Assembly (NCBI RefSeq): GCF_008831285.2
Contig: NC_045146.1
Coordinates: 18,429,289 to 18,493,288, forward strand
Origin: Nymphaea colorata
Lineage: Eukaryota; Streptophyta; Magnoliopsida; Nymphaeales; Nymphaeaceae
Length of the DNA stretch: 64,000 bases
Direction of reading: 5' to 3'
Below the pieces are notes generated by a model. That model was given only the letters and a program-made list of their open reading frames with translations. It did not search any database and was not told where the DNA came from. Made by a program: the position numbers and the translations under genes. Within the stretch, counting starts at the first letter, position 1, and each line of letters starts with the position of its first letter. Shown here one piece after another: positions 49,191 to 61,460 of this stretch.

Positions 49191-50150
49191 CCAGGGTCTG
49201 GCGGTCGCTGTTAGCTGATGGAGGAAAAAAGCAAGAGGCCAATATGATTTTGTGATCTTTAATGATGGTATGTTTCTCCTGGTTCGCTGGTCCATCAAGG
49301 CGCCTTGGTAAGAAAAATATCTTTGGTAGGAAAAGAAAGTTAAATTTACTGTCTTCAAAAGCTGCTGGAATTGAGTGATCCATGTCCATCAACATCCGTG
49401 GTTTTGGAATGCTTCTGGCTGGATTTGCCAGATGAACTCAACAGACACTCCACCCGTATACATCCAGTAGTAAACCTGATATAACTTGCATAATCTCAAG
49501 TTTTGTTATTTAATGACGTCTGGGTACTGCTTTTTTTTTTTCCGTCGCCTTATTGTGTGGTGTATCTTCACCGTATGGTTCAGTGCATCTGTTATCGAGG
49601 TACTGCAATGTCTGATTCTACGGTACAGATCCTGCTTTTCTAAACGTGCATGAAAGTTTTAGATGTCTGCTTGCGAGAATGGGAGATTGCACATTGCCAA
49701 ATAGAAACTTCCTGATTGCTATTGAGCTTTGCGCTGTATTTGGTGAAGGAACGATCGATATCGACCGGCGGTTGGAAGGAATTCTAGTCAGCATTGTTCT
49801 GCAAGATAACTTTTGAAATAAGGCGGCTCACTTTCTTACTCTAATCAATATCCAAAATTTTGTCTTCCTCGGCAAAGTTGATGTTAGTCACTATAAAAAT
49901 TGTGGATGTGCATGATTAACTTATATGAAAATAAGTATCCAGTCTTCATTAATTTATACGGCCAACTTCTCTATCGTCGCATTCGAGGGAGGTCAAGATC
50001 TTATCACCTTTCTTGTGGAGCAAAATTATGTGATTGTAGTTTGTACTTGTTTTGACAAGTGATTTAATTTTGCATGTAAGGGTGTGTCCGAAGGGTCTTC
50101 CTTGCTTAGTGCTGAAGGTGAATTGGACCGGTCTTAACCCCCCTTTTCCT

Positions 50151-50190
<40 letters not shown>

Positions 50191-50880
50191 TCTCTCCCTC
50201 TCACACACACACACACACACGCTCGTGCGCGCACACGCATACACCAAGTGATTGGTAGTACACCAGTCAGGTTGGGTGGTGTTTTTGGAAGATGTTATTT
50301 TGATGGTAGTGGGAAGTAGTGTTGATATTGAGATGAATTATAAGGTCAATTGTACCTTTTCATCTCTCTCTCTCTTTGATTCAATCGTCCAACTTATGAT
50401 CTGTTGTTACATCAAAGTACTTGATTCACTCACTTTCACTCCAAACATTTTGGTAGGATCCGTCTTCGCCAGACGTCCCTTGTGACGATATAGGCACCGT
50501 AAGTTTAGCAGACCTTAGGTTGCGTCACAAGTATTTGCCAATTGATCTGATTTCATCTTCAATCTTAAAATTTGGATCTGTAACCAAATAAAGTCTTTCG
50601 GTTGAGTGGTGTCTGCAGCATGTTCCTGCCCAATTACCATATTTTGCTAGGGTACATGATTGGCATAAGCAAGCGTAACTTTTATTCTTACGTATATTTA
50701 AATTTATGAAGGGTTTTTTTTTTTTTCAGAGATAGACGAGATGAGGTTTGGCATGTTTCGGATGAAAAGACTCACTTTGGTATTAAACACAGTTGAACTT
50801 CTTGAAGGGAGTGGGTCCGAACTCTTTAGCCAGTTTGCCAGTTTAAACGTAAAACAAACTGAAACCAGTTACAAGTATTT
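49191..50880. other. 3' flank of OB-fold gene and intergenic sequence
   Basis: The first ~350 bases are probably the 3' UTR. A compound C-run/(TC)n/(AC)n tract lies at 50147-50221. No gene is recognised. Confidence 0.4.
50147..50221. repeat. Compound (C)n(TC)n(AC)n microsatellite
   Basis: A run of C is followed by TC units with occasional CCC interruptions and then AC units. Confidence 0.95.
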
Positions 50881-52750
50881 TTTGGAACTTAAAGAATTTG
50901 GATCTACATAATCTCTTTCAAATTTGATTTTTAATTTATGTTTAAAATATTGTATATGGTTTCTAATAGTCGATTTTAATGCTTGAATTATATTTTGAGT
51001 TTTATCATTTCAAGCATCCTATTTCTGTCTTATAATTATGATCTCTTTGAAATTTAATTTTCAATTTTTAGTTACTTATCTATAACTTCATATTTCAGTT
51101 GTTTAATTTCCTTTCTTCCTTCGGTTTTTTCCTTAAATATTTAATTTCCTTTTCAATCTTCATTTTTTGACTATGTGTAAGTAACTTCTTTAAATTTCGG
51201 TTTTTAATTAAGGTTCAAATCTCAAGACTTTTGCAGTTGAAATACTACATATATAGCTTTTTACCTCATGTGCTTCATTCTTGGTAGGACCTAGCTCCCG
51301 TATAGGCAACAGCCCAGTCTCGCCTAACCCCTGCTTAGTCCTAGTGTGGGTCCTAAGTGGGCTCGTATCAATTCTCTAGTCAGTTTTTGTAATCTTTTTT
51401 TATATTCAATTGTTTAGTTTTAGTTTTTTCACTTAAACTTTATGTTTGTTGTTGAAAGTCCATGTTGAATGAATTCTTTTATAAATTTTATAGATTTAGC
51501 CGCCCCATTTGAAATTTTTATGTTTTTGATTGCAAGTTTAGATTGAAAGAGTTTTTTTGTAAATTTTAATTTTTAGTTTAAGTTTAAGCTTCAAAGAACT
51601 TGAAATTAGTAGGCTTTACTATTCTTCCAAATTTGATTTTAAATTTGTGTTCAAATATTTAATCTGAATTCTGAATATTGAGCATTTTTTATTAGTTTTA
51701 AAGTTTAATGCTTGAATTGTACTCGGAGTTTTATCGTTTTCATTGTTCTTATTTCTAGGCAGTTGTAACTTTTTTTTTTATAGAAATATGATCTTTTTGA
51801 AATATTCAATTTTTGGTTACTTGTCTTGTCTTCATACTGTAGTTTTTTTGTCTTAGCTTTTTAATTTTCATTTTCTATTTTCATCTTTTTGATATTGGCA
51901 TGTTCTTAATTGATGGTTCACTTTAAGTAACTCCTTTAAATTTGAGTTTTTATTTAATGTATAATCTCAAGATTTTTTCGTAGTTGAAAGACTACATGTA
52001 TAACTATTTACCTAATTTCATTCACTAAAATTTCAATTTTTGTGTTCTTTTCTTTATGTTCAACCTTTTAATCTTGGTTTTCTCACTTAAAATTTTCATG
52101 TTTATGGTTGAAAGTCTCTGTTGATTGAACTTTTTTGTGAAATTTTTAATTGTGGCTTTCTGGCTTAATTTTTTCATAATTTTGGTTGAAAGTTTATATT
52201 AAAGGAACTTTTTATGAATTTTAGTTTTTGGTTTAAGTTTAAATTTCAAAAAGTTTGATTTTAGAATGATTTTCTATTCTTGTGATTCTAAATTTATGTT
52301 CAAATATTAAATTTGAATTCTGAATATTGAACTTTTATTTTATTATATTTGAATTTTAATATGCCTGTGTTTCACTTTGAGTTTTATCGTTCCATGCGTA
52401 CTAATTTTATATGATAGTTGCAACACTTTTATAGAAATTTGTCTTCATTGAAGCTTAATTTGCAATTTTTTTAAATTTTCACTAAAATTTCAAAGTTGTT
52501 GTTTTTCTTATGCTGCTTTTTAGTTTAAGGTTTCACACTTAAAACTTACATGTTTATGGTTGAAAGTTTATGTGGAATGAACTTTTTTATGAATTTCAAT
52601 TTTCAGTTTATGTTTTGGTTTCAAAGAATTTGAAGTTAGAATGCTTTGCTATTCTTCCAAATTCGGATAAAATATTGGGCCTTTTTATAGAAATATAACC
52701 TCTTCGAAATTTAATTTTCAAAATTTTGTTATATTGTCTATAGACTTCAA
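50881..52750. repeat. Degenerate higher-order tandem repeat, ~650-700 bp period
   Basis: Four diverged units begin near 50881, 51581, 52221 and 52616 (the last shortened). Shared landmarks in order: TTCAAAGAA.TTGA, CTATTCTTCCAAATT, TTTGAATTCTGAATATTGA, GAGTTTTATCGTT, ATAGAAATAT...CTTTGAAAT, CACTTAAA..TT.ATGTTTATGGTTGAAAGT and GAA.TTTTTTATGAATTT. The sequence is very T-rich on the plus strand and has no long open frame. Confidence 0.75.
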
Positions 52751-53569
52751 TTGTTTAATTTTGATGCTTTGTTATTATTTATCCCTTTATTTGATAAGTT
52801 TCTTCAAGTGAAATTCTCTTTTTTAAAAATTTTTCTTAGATTTTTTAATTTCTATTTTCTTGAAATTCAATTTGTAAATTTTTTTGGTATTGCTCTTTTG
52901 AGGGTAGTCGTTTTTTATATTTGGGTGAATAACCTGAGAGAAATGAGCGGCTGCGCTAAATTCTTGTTAGGGGTTTTAAGATAAAAACCACGTTAACTCA
53001 AGGAGTCAAGTTCAGTGAACTCAAACTCAACTCAACTAAACAAACAAGTTTAGTTGTCTTCTCAAACTTGAGTTGCTCGGCCATTGTTCACCCTTAATTG
53101 CCTGACAAAATTGTGTGTATGATATATGAAGTTAGTTAAACAACAATCAATTTCCGAAAGCAACAAAATCGTTAACATAAGATTTTTATGGCTTTTAAAA
53201 GATCAATGGTAAGTCTTATTTCATATACAATTCAACATTGCTGGCTCTTATCAAATGTTATCAGAATTGGCTGCGTACTGCTTGATGTGTACTAGCATCG
53301 CGGATTAAAATGTGCTCGAAAAGGATAGTATTTCTTTTGTTAGATTTATTGGAACATTGTCACTTAAATTTCGACAGAAAAATTAGAGACTCGCCAATAT
53401 TTTGGTACTTACGAAATGTTCATGTCTCGAACTTCCATTGTTTTATTTTGCAAATCCGCTATATTCTATATGTATGAATGCTGCTTACAAAGAACTGACT
53501 GGTTGAGCCAAGCAAACTGAGACAAAAAAGTTAGTTTAGACATGAGAAGGCGCTTCTTCATCAGAAAAG

Positions 53570-53601
<32 letters not shown>

Positions 53602-55825
53602 GGGTGGGTATTGCTTCATTAACAGCGTATTTTTGAAAACTCTATATACTCTGGTGCAGATGGCAGGTAGAAGTTGTAATAGATTACCGAGAGCAATCGG
53701 TAAAAGAGATTTCCACCAAAGATTAATAATTGATCCACTGCACGATGCCTGGTTAATCTTTTTCGTGCTCTAGGACTTTAAGAGCATTTTTTCTGCAAAG
53801 TTCACCATATAAACATGATCTTCACCACTTAAAACCACTAAACGAGACGGGAAAACTATGTTTTTCCAATGCATAGGAAGGATTTGACAAGCAAAGATGG
53901 TTGACGTTTAATTTCTCGTAGAATAAATTTCAACCTCAGCAGATCTAGAGAGATGGGTTAAACGCAGTTTGAGACTGGCTTTTGAGGCTTCTCTTTTCCT
54001 TCTTATCATCTGCCAGATGTTTTGAAGATGGAAGAAAAAGAAATAAGAAAAGAAAGTCGGAGAGAAAAAAATGAAGGTGAAAATGAGTTCCAAAATGAAA
54101 TTGGTTGAACCCAAGTAATGGTTACGAAGAAAAAAAAGAAAAAGAAACGCTACAAACAAGAGTGGATTCGTTGATGTGTGGGAAGGCGGATGTCGGTGAA
54201 AGTGTATGTCGAAGAAGATCGTGTTCCACCGACGTTCAGATATGAACGTTGATGCAAACCAACATTCAACAACGCGTGCCAGAGAATGTCTTGTAATTCA
54301 GCTTTTGCCAACGGCTGTCGAGAGAATGTTGGTAAAAGTTAACCTTTTACTGACAGTGACAGGTATTGAGGTTAACTTTTACCTATGCGTTTCACTGTTT
54401 TACTGACGTTTTCCACTGAGATTTTTCGTTAGTTAGTGAAAAGAGAAGAGAGAGAAAGTGGGGGTTAAAAAGGTATTTCTAAAATGAGATTGGCTACACT
54501 TATATATACATCTATAAAAGGTAACATTTTGCATGTGACAATGTTTTTGGTGAATCCGGCCATATGAATGAATCCGAGGTCAGCGAAAGCATTTGCATCT
54601 AAAATATATGCAGTTGTGTGTAAACAATCTAAAATATATGCAAACATAAAAAAAATGATCCATGATATCCTTACAGTCGCTAGTTGTTAGCATCTACCTT
54701 AAATGGTGGTAGATTCGTAGAACATTTTTACCTAATGTTTCTTGAATCTGATCCAATTTTTAGAACTTGTTCATGAGACAGTACTAATTTGTCACTATTA
54801 CCGAGCAGATTTCACAGGTTTTTAAAGGCAATCTGCTTGTGACTTACGAGTAGAAGAGTTGTTAAAATTATGCTGGTGGTTTGTGACTTTGGTCGCAGCA
54901 CTAGTCTGTTTGAGATTATGTTGGTTATTGTTTACGGCGAATAACAAGCTTAACATAAAATACTTAAAGTTTTTTGCTTCTTGGTACAAACATTCGTAGC
55001 TACTAATTACCAACCTATCTCAGTTGACTAATTCAGAAAATATGTTACTCATGCAGAGGCATATCTACCACAATGTCGTTGGGAGCTGCACTCATAGTTG
55101 ATATCTGCCTCAGATCAAGATTCTCGAGATCTGTAAGACCAACTAGTTGCAGAATGCAGAATTAAAATGCCTTTGGTATCTAACTGCAGTACTGCTCATG
55201 CATGTGATTAACATCGGGAATTGACAATATCTTTCTCAAGCGATTGCTGGAAAGAGTTGGTAGTTCTATTAAGTAATGTAAACAAACTCGCCATGATGAA
55301 CACACTGTCAATGAATTCACGTAGTACAATAGTTAAGTGCATGGTCAGTGGCCGTCGTGATTTCTAACTTCTCTACAATGCAGTATTCAAGATTTTGACC
55401 ACATGACTGGACAAAGATTCTTACGTTAGTTGGTGACTTCCAAGATTGAATATTGAAGGCACCTGCACAAATTTCTTGGCCAGTACAAGCAAAAAATTAA
55501 CTTCTTGCAAGTTTCAAGAAGTTTTTAAATGTGTGTATGTGCTGTACGGTCCTTCAGGCCTTTGGTTGATCAATATTTAATTGGGGCTGATCTGTAGAGC
55601 TAGGAAGCAAGCCTACCTAACCATGGCTAATGCTTGGTTTGGTTATTGAATACCCAAAATTCCAGCTCGATCGCAGCTTTGGCTCATATCCGGATGAGCT
55701 AAGCTTAAGCTTGGCCCCATGCAGATAATCCTAATCCTTGATCAAGCCACTAGCCAGATCGACTAAAGGGCATGAATTTTTCAAGTTTAATTTGCACTAA
55801 CAAAAATGTTTATGCTTTCAAGTTT
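52751..55825. other. Intergenic AT-rich stretch
   Basis: No gene is recognised. It includes GAGTTGAGT-type sequence at about 52990-53095 resembling the end of a decayed foldback element, and a (TA)n tract at 53570-53598. Confidence 0.4.
53570..53598. repeat. (TA)n microsatellite
   Basis: About 14 uninterrupted TA units. Confidence 0.95.
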
Positions 55826-55927
55826 GTCCCTTCAGTGACATCTGATAAAATATGAACGATGCAGAGAACATGAGCATGGCCCCTGCACAAGGATGCCATG
55901 CACAAATAGAGAAATGGATTTCAAGTT
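55826..55927 (+). pseudogene. U6 spliceosomal snRNA pseudogene
   Basis: The sequence follows plant U6 snRNA from the 5' stem-loop (GTCCCTTCAGTGACATC) through the ACAGAGA region (here GCAGAGAACATGAGCATGG) to the 3' end (CACAAATAGAGAAATGG), over about 102 bases. Point differences include a change in the invariant ACAGAGA box (A to G at its first base). No pol III T-run follows. No plant snRNA upstream element (TCCCACATCG) or TATA box lies at the usual distance. A 9-bp direct repeat, TTTCAAGTT, flanks it (about 55817-55825 and 55919-55927), suggesting a retroposed copy. Confidence 0.8.
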
Positions 55928-57260
55928 GTTCAGTGTTAGAGGGTGGAGTTTGATTCCTTTCCTATTGCATATTCCTCGTCTTCAAGGGTATTATCATAAT
56001 TTATGCGGTGGTGGAGTTCTGCTCGGAACTTAGATCTGAGGTTGCATGTGCTTCCCAAGAACTGAGGATCTCAGTAATGTAGATCTTAAATCCATATTAA
56101 AAACCATGGAGTTAAGGTTGGATAGGAGGGGAGAACCTTAATTCCATGAATTTGAGATCCTAGGGTTCTTAGATCACTGCAGATCCAAGATCTGCGGTGA
56201 AACAAACACACCCTTAAAGAAGTAACAATATCCCTTGTAAGGCACTTCATATAGTTGAAAAAAAAAAACTCTTGTGCAGCATCCCCATTGCCTAAAAGTT
56301 TGTAAATTCAAACAATTTCAAGTTTAGATCATATTTCTTAACAAGTTTTTTCAGAACCACTCTTTTTTTTTTTTGACTGGTAGCTCTATTTGTTTAACAG
56401 CTGTTTCTGATCTGAAAGGAATATTGAAAAGGCAACGCCAAGAAGAAATCAGGTTAGTTGGTAATGAATCAGACTGCACATAGGGTGATTCTCCAACATT
56501 GAATCAGATTTTTTTTTTTAGGGTGCAACTAATGTTTGTCCTTTACATTTGGGGACCCATTCCCCAGCTGGAGGACAAACAGTGATGATCCATAATGGAG
56601 GAGTAGTGCTGCAGAGGTAACTTCATTGCCTTCAATGCTCTGGTGGGCCATTCATTCTACTGGACCAACACTATTATTTGATCCCCACAATAAATGAAAT
56701 TTGACTATATCTGTTGATGGACTGGCTTTCACGATTGTCTGATTCATCAGAGCACCAGAAATTTTTTTTTTTTTAAGGGGGCCAAACTATATTTTACAAA
56801 ACTTTTAAAACGGTCAAATAACTCTTTTTTTATAAATTATAATTCGTCATCTTTTTTTTCAAAGTCACATGGGCGGCCATCACTCCTAACAGCCCTCCTT
56901 GCCTCGAGCCCCTGTGCAAACAGTTACTAAATTTACTACCCAAGAAACCGCACTTGAGCATAGAAACTTAGCCAGGCACACAGTTAGTCGAGCTACTCGA
57001 GCTTGATTCCTTTGATAAATGGGAAGAATCCAAATCAAAAGTTGAACTTGTTTCTCTTTTGTAACTAGTTGGGCTCGAGCTCATTTAGCTCGAATCAATT
57101 AGGTTACGGTAGACTTTGTCATCTAAAATATGTAATGTTATGTTAAACAGTTCGAGTCTTAGAGTGGTCACTGTCACGTTTTATTGCGCTTTATTTCTGA
57201 ATTGTAAAATGTCTCAAAGCATGCTCTGTGAAAACCCAGGGATGCGGGCACATGGTCCAG

Positions 57261-57306
57261 TGGCCTCTCTTAAGGATGGTAGAATAAACTACTTGTCCTT
57301 ACAATA
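57261..57306. repeat. Dispersed repeat fragment, copy 2
   Basis: TGGCCTCTCTTAAGGATGGT and the following ~25 bases match 14054-14097 with scattered differences, including the shared frame GAAT[G/A]AAC[C/T]AC...CCTTA.AAT. No flanking duplication was identified. Confidence 0.5.
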
Positions 57307-59192
57307 CCATATAAAATTGTTGTACTTCATACTGATTTGCAGAAATGGCTTTTCCTATTTTAAAATCAGTGAAAGTTTTTCTCAATGCATAGGTTCATTA
57401 ACCGGCTCAATCGAGCCAAGCTTGAGTGAGTAAACTCGGGTTCAAGTGCTGAGCTTTGAATAGGTCAATAAGTGGCTGTTTGGCAGGAACGCTCTAGTGC
57501 AAGTGTCTTAGGAATCTACCCTAAAGATTAGTTAGATTTATGAGCACTTACAAAGTGTCTCTGCTATCAGCCAACCTCTTTAAGACTTTAGCCAAACTTG
57601 ATCTGGCGAACTTGGCTCAAACTTTGAAAAAATTGTAAAAAGAAATTGCAATTAACCACATAAAATAGGTTTTTTGTGTATGACTTCCATATGACTGAAG
57701 GTGATGTCATTTTTCTCAATAACAAGTTCTCCATACAGAGGCCAACTTTGATATACAAGATATATGTAAGAGAACAATGCTCCAAAAGAATCTAACTTTA
57801 GTATAAGATAATATATAAAAGGACAGACCATGAAAGCGAGAACAGATCATCAAGATACCTTGTGGACCAGCGATAAAGGTTTATAAACCGCGACTAGAGT
57901 GCACGATATACTTATACTCGAAGGATATGTGTGATCCACTCCACGGCCAGTCTCATCATTACTGGCCCGATCAGTCGTTTCATTTTATACATTTTTACGT
58001 TTAATTCTTATAGTTTACCCAAACATTGCGCTTCTTATATGCAAAAACTATAAATATATAGAAACTTGATATGTTTTTTATGGTTTGAAATTTTTGAAAA
58101 TAAATGGTCTGTTTACTACGTTTTCAGATATGCAGATTGCGCTTGCAATTTTTTTTCATAAATACAATCATTTAACAATTAATTTGTAGGATCTGACCAG
58201 ACAAATTTCGAAATGAGACGGATTTAAGACATTTTTTACTCTCTCTCTCTCTCTCCCTCTCTCACACACACACATAAAATGATAGAAGGCATTCTTAGCA
58301 GCCCAATTGTCAGGAATCAGGACTTGAACCACATGTTTTTATGATTTAGTAAATATGATTTTTTTAAAGCAATGCAATCGCCGTTTGCCAGATGTTGCAA
58401 AGTGGGTAAAATTCGAAAATTTGTTGTTAAAAAACATTTATTAAATTGATATCAGCCATGGTTTATAGTGGTTTAAGAGATGATTTATGGTTTTTTTAGC
58501 AACAACTTTTTAAATTTTAATAAGTAACAAATCATGCATATGGAAGTATTTGACTTTTCCTAATTTTTTAACATAAGAGAACCGCCAAATGCTGCCAAAT
58601 AGATAAAAAAAAAAAAAAAACACTAAAGACCATTGCTAAAAGACATTAGCAACAGTCTTTCGTTTTTTTTTTTAACTACACACAGTTTTAAACGGCGGCT
58701 AATCAGATGTCCGGCAGCCGGACGATTTCAATTCCCCTTTATAAAATGTATCGCAATTTAACAAACCATGCACTAGTTCTTACGAAATGGCTGATGCAGT
58801 CGTAATCTAGTTAATGGCAGATACTTCAAGTGTAACAAAATGAGAAAGTGAAAGTTTGTTCAGCAGCAGCAGCCATGAAACCTGGTGGTTGTCTTTCGAA
58901 GTCAGGAATTTATTATCCATGATTCCTACTCTTCACTCACCTCTTGATGATCGCCAGCCAAAGGACAACACGGGATGATCCCTATCTACTCTCTTCCCCT
59001 CTATACAACTAGCTCACCATGCCACAGGAAATTAATGAACCTAAAACTGGCGTGTACGCCAAAGGGAGATGGCCAAATCTATGAGACATAGCCATGCATT
59101 TGCTCTCACAACAACATGAATTCTGATCTACCAACCTGTCATGGATTGATACTCAATCAATGAGGAGTAGCTCTGAGGCTGTAAATGGTTGG

Positions 59193-59226
<34 letters not shown>

Positions 59227-60346
59227 AGCGGTAAATATTGTTTGGGAGTTTTAAACAATGAAGCTTTATATGGGTAGAAAACGGCAAAGTAGTTTTTTGG
59301 CGAGAAACAAAAGAAAAATTTTCAGCAAATTTCAAAACAGTAATTAATTATTTGGGGAGAAAAAGAAAGGTGGCCAAAAATCTTAAAAGTAGAATGCAAA
59401 AAAATGTGAAAATAACAATATGGTAACTAATAGCTGAAAAAGGCACGAAAAGCAGGAAAAAACGAGAATAAAAAACGTTTTTTCGTCAGTTTTTTTCATA
59501 GAGAAACAATGTTTCATTCAAAAAATGCATTTTTTCATGTTTTATTCAGTTGATCAGTTTTAAACTTTTTAAACGTGTTTTTTTAATAATACATGAGAGA
59601 GAGAGAGAAAGAGAGAGGTCGAAAATTAGAGGCATATTTAAGCAAAAAGCAGAAAAGAATAGCAGAACGCTTTGGAAGGGAGTCAATTATATTGTAGAAT
59701 TTAAAAATTTATTACTAAGGGTCATATATATATAACAGCATCGTCCAAAATTGGTTGTTTTATATAGTGTAACGGTATAGGTATGATCTTAAGAATGTTT
59801 TGACGAGAATCCTGCAGTAAGTCTTTTTTTGAGTTCAACATATTCATATATTAACAAAATATGAACAGCTCTTGCGACATTCAAATTTTTAATGGTGAAA
59901 AAATAAGTGTTCTTTTCTTAAAAACAACTTCAATTAAGATGTATTTTACGTCGGATTAGTATTTATTAATATAGTAGAATGTTTATATTTTGTTTAAAGT
60001 CAATTTTATCAAGGATTTAAGAGGCCTGATTTTGTACGTGATCAAGATATACCAATTTCCCCAATTGCCATTTCTTAGACTTTATCTTTCTAGAGAGAGA
60101 GAGAGAGAGAGAGGAGGGGAAGAAAAGGAAGCGTATACAACACGCCACCCAGCCCGGACCGGTTGTTACCTACCACTTGGAGAGAGAAGGAGGGAGAGAG
60201 AGAGAGAGGAAATAAATTTAATACAGATCCAGATCGTAGCGACTGTATTGAGTCATGTGCTTGTATCCCAACTCATTGGTTTATGTGGACATGCACGTGC
60301 ACCAAACGGAATCATTTTTGGATCTTAGTTTTCTCTTTCAAGCCAC

Positions 60347-60480
60347 AAACAAACAGAACTGAAAATATTTTCTTAATTATTATAAGTTTATCTCACAACA
60401 ATACCAACGTCTTGCCAATGGAAACAAACAAACTGAAAATATTTATTAATTATAAAAGATTTATGTCACAACGATACTGG
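60347..60480. repeat. Diverged ~75-bp tandem duplication
   Basis: ACTGAAAATATTT...TTAATTAT.A.AAG.TTTAT.TCACAAC.ATAC occurs at about 60358-60405 and 60432-60478, separated by CAACGTCTTGCCAATGGAAA. Confidence 0.75.
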
Positions 60481-61272
60481 TATCTGCTTTCAGGGTTCGG
60501 GTTCGAAATGTACAACGAGTGAGTCGAGCTCGAGTTCAACTCCATAAAACTCTATGTCATGTACCTTCAGATTGACTATTTATTCATTAAATATTTTATT
60601 ACAAATTTTACATTTTTCATGTTAAAACCTGCCAAAAAAATGCCTGCACACTTGAACCAAAAAAAAAAATCAGGAGCGTTATTATAGATGGATTAGAATA
60701 TGATATCATGTTGAATAATGTATAGATTCTTATCGGTCTTCAAAATGAACGGCGGAGAAGTTAGATCTCCTTTATAACCTGATCCTACACCCGATCGGCG
60801 CGAGAAAAATGTGCCACCAGCTCGTCCCGAACTGAAGCAATCGCTTTCAATGGCGATCTCAGCCGATTTCCTTCTTTTCTCTGGTCCCCCAGTTTTAAAA
60901 CGCATGAGGCCCAGTATGTCATTACGTAGAAATGGGTGCACCAGCAGTGAAAGCAAAGAGTAATAGATTGCCAGCCAAATGTGGTCCTCAACAAGGAAGC
61001 ATCGACAAGCAAAGTTTTTATCTAGTGGTGCCCTTTTGGTGTATTTTCATTTTTCCATTTTATTTTTCAAAAAATTTTATACTATCAGGTTGCTCTTAAG
61101 TAGACCTTTATCATATATATATATATATATAGAAAGAGAAAGAGAGAGAGAGAAAGGCCATACATCAAACCAGGGCCTTTTATGTGGACAGCCCTTACAT
61201 TTTTAAGTTCTTTAATGCCTTGCTCCTCTTCTACCATTGCCAGCAGCTTGCCCGAGCTTGAAGGAAAGGGGA

Positions 61273-61460
61273 CAGGGGTGGACCCAAAGGGGGACCTGCA
61301 TGGGCTCTGGTCCCTTCTCAATTTTTTTTTTAAATTACTTGTAAATTTTAGAAAATTTTATTGTCTTTCATAAAAATTTTGAAAAATGATATTTCGGCCT
61401 ATGTCAAAATCTAAAAACTTTAGTTCGGTCCTCACATGAAAAACTTTTGAATCCGCACCT
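61273..61460. mobile_element. CAGTGG-family element, second copy
   Basis: It starts CAGGGGTGGACCCA and ends TTGAATCCGCACCT, with the same AT-rich core as 42485-42655 (AAATTACTTGTAAATTTTAG, CATAAAAATTTTGAAAAATG, ATATTTCGGCC, then GTCCTC.CATGAAAAA). The flanks AAAGGGGA and AAAGGGAG are a plausible imperfect 8-bp target duplication. Confidence 0.7.

Noticed and set aside
61085-61321. Minus-strand frame across the (TA)n/(GA)n tract near 61120
   Set aside because: Microsatellite translation (Tyr-Ile and Ser-Leu runs) plus transposon sequence.
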